Shown here piece by piece: positions 4,766-5,009 of a DNA stretch of 5,009 nucleotides. The stretch's first letter is position 1, and each line of letters begins with the position of its first letter. The notes below the pieces were generated by a model. It searched no databases and was not told the origin of the DNA. It saw nothing but the letters and a program-made list of their open reading frames with translations. The position numbers and the translations under genes are program-made. The DNA is from Actinomycetes bacterium (lineage in GTDB: Bacteria > Actinomycetota > Actinomycetes > Actinomycetales > Cellulomonadaceae), in assembly GCA_023426865.1 (NCBI GenBank), contig JAEZBT010000485.1, forward strand, positions 1 through 5,009, in the 5' to 3' direction.

Positions 4766-5009
4766 TCAGCTGGGACGACGGTAGAAGGGCAGCTCGACGA
4801 CGCGCACCGGCTCGGCGCGGCCACGGACGTCGACGGACAGCTCGGTCCCGGGCGCGGACGCCTCGGGCGTCACGTACGCCATCGCGATCGGCCGGCCCAG
4901 GGTGGGCGACGGCGCCCCCGAGGTGACCTCCCCGACCCGCGCGTCGCCCCACAGCACGGGGTAGCCGTGGCGGGCGGCCCGGCGGCCGAGGCCCTCGAGC
5001 CCCACGAGC
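4766..5009 (-). CDS. gcvT: Glycine cleavage system T protein (aminomethyltransferase), C-terminal part
   Basis: Eighty residues of the C-terminus are visible; the gene continues past the right edge. T protein transfers the aminomethyl group on GcvH to tetrahydrofolate, releasing ammonia. The visible part holds the family's C-terminal barrel signature: LVGLEGLGRRAARHGYPVL, GEVTSGAPSPTLGRPIAMAYV, then GTELSVDVRGR and the closing VRVVELPFYRRPS. The TGA is at 4768-4766. The order gcvT then gcvH is common in bacteria. Only this fragment can be judged; it shows no frameshift. Confidence 0.95.
   Translation of the reverse strand, partial: LVGLEGLGRRAARHGYPVLWGDARVGEVTSGAPSPTLGRPIAMAYVTPEASAPGTELSVDVRGRAEPVRVVELPFYRRPS

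Noticed and set aside
1..5009. CRISPR array, insertion sequence, tRNA or prophage
   Set aside because: No regular repeat-spacer series, transposase or integrase motifs, terminal inverted repeats or tRNA cloverleaf were seen. The short repeats are confined to the two regulatory gaps.

Overview
The window is about 5 kb of very GC-rich DNA (roughly 73% in the genes by eye). Its codons nearly all end in G or C, it uses GTG starts often, and its promoters include TANNNT-type -10 boxes. This points to a high-GC actinobacterium. The mix of genes would suit Micrococcales (for example Cellulomonas and relatives), but that placement is inference. The content is ordinary chromosomal housekeeping and regulation. 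I see no transposase, integrase, CRISPR array, tRNA or rRNA.

Left part, plus strand: the 3' portion of a TetR-family repressor (start lies before the window), then a complete DNA-3-methyladenine glycosylase I (tag). The tag gene ends in a 4-base stop-codon overlap with a convergent MutT-like Nudix hydrolase gene.

From 1568 to the right edge everything is on the minus strand. In transcription order (right to left) the genes are: the end of gcvT (aminomethyltransferase), gcvH (lipoyl carrier protein), a DUF89/ARMT1-like phosphatase, a 373-base non-coding region, a 74-residue LuxR-type HTH protein, a GIY-YIG-domain protein, and the MutT-like Nudix gene. gcvT and gcvH form a tight operon. The other genes are separated by 78 to 373 bases and probably have their own promoters.

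The genes fall loosely into two themes. Tag, the MutT-like protein and the GIY-YIG protein act on damaged nucleotides or on DNA. GcvT and GcvH are glycine cleavage proteins, and the DUF89 protein next to them is probably a metabolite-damage phosphatase. No single new multi-gene system is evident.

The most interesting signals are non-coding. (1) 2040-2106 holds three copies of an 11-bp element, two of them in an inverted repeat that creates a GGAAC-N16-GTT (ECF-sigma-like) promoter pointing at the Nudix gene. (2) 3051-3423, upstream of the small LuxR gene, is lower in GC. It holds five copies of a TCACCCG/CGGGTGA word with helical-turn spacing, a strong hairpin, and a nested stem structure that touches the LuxR ribosome binding site.
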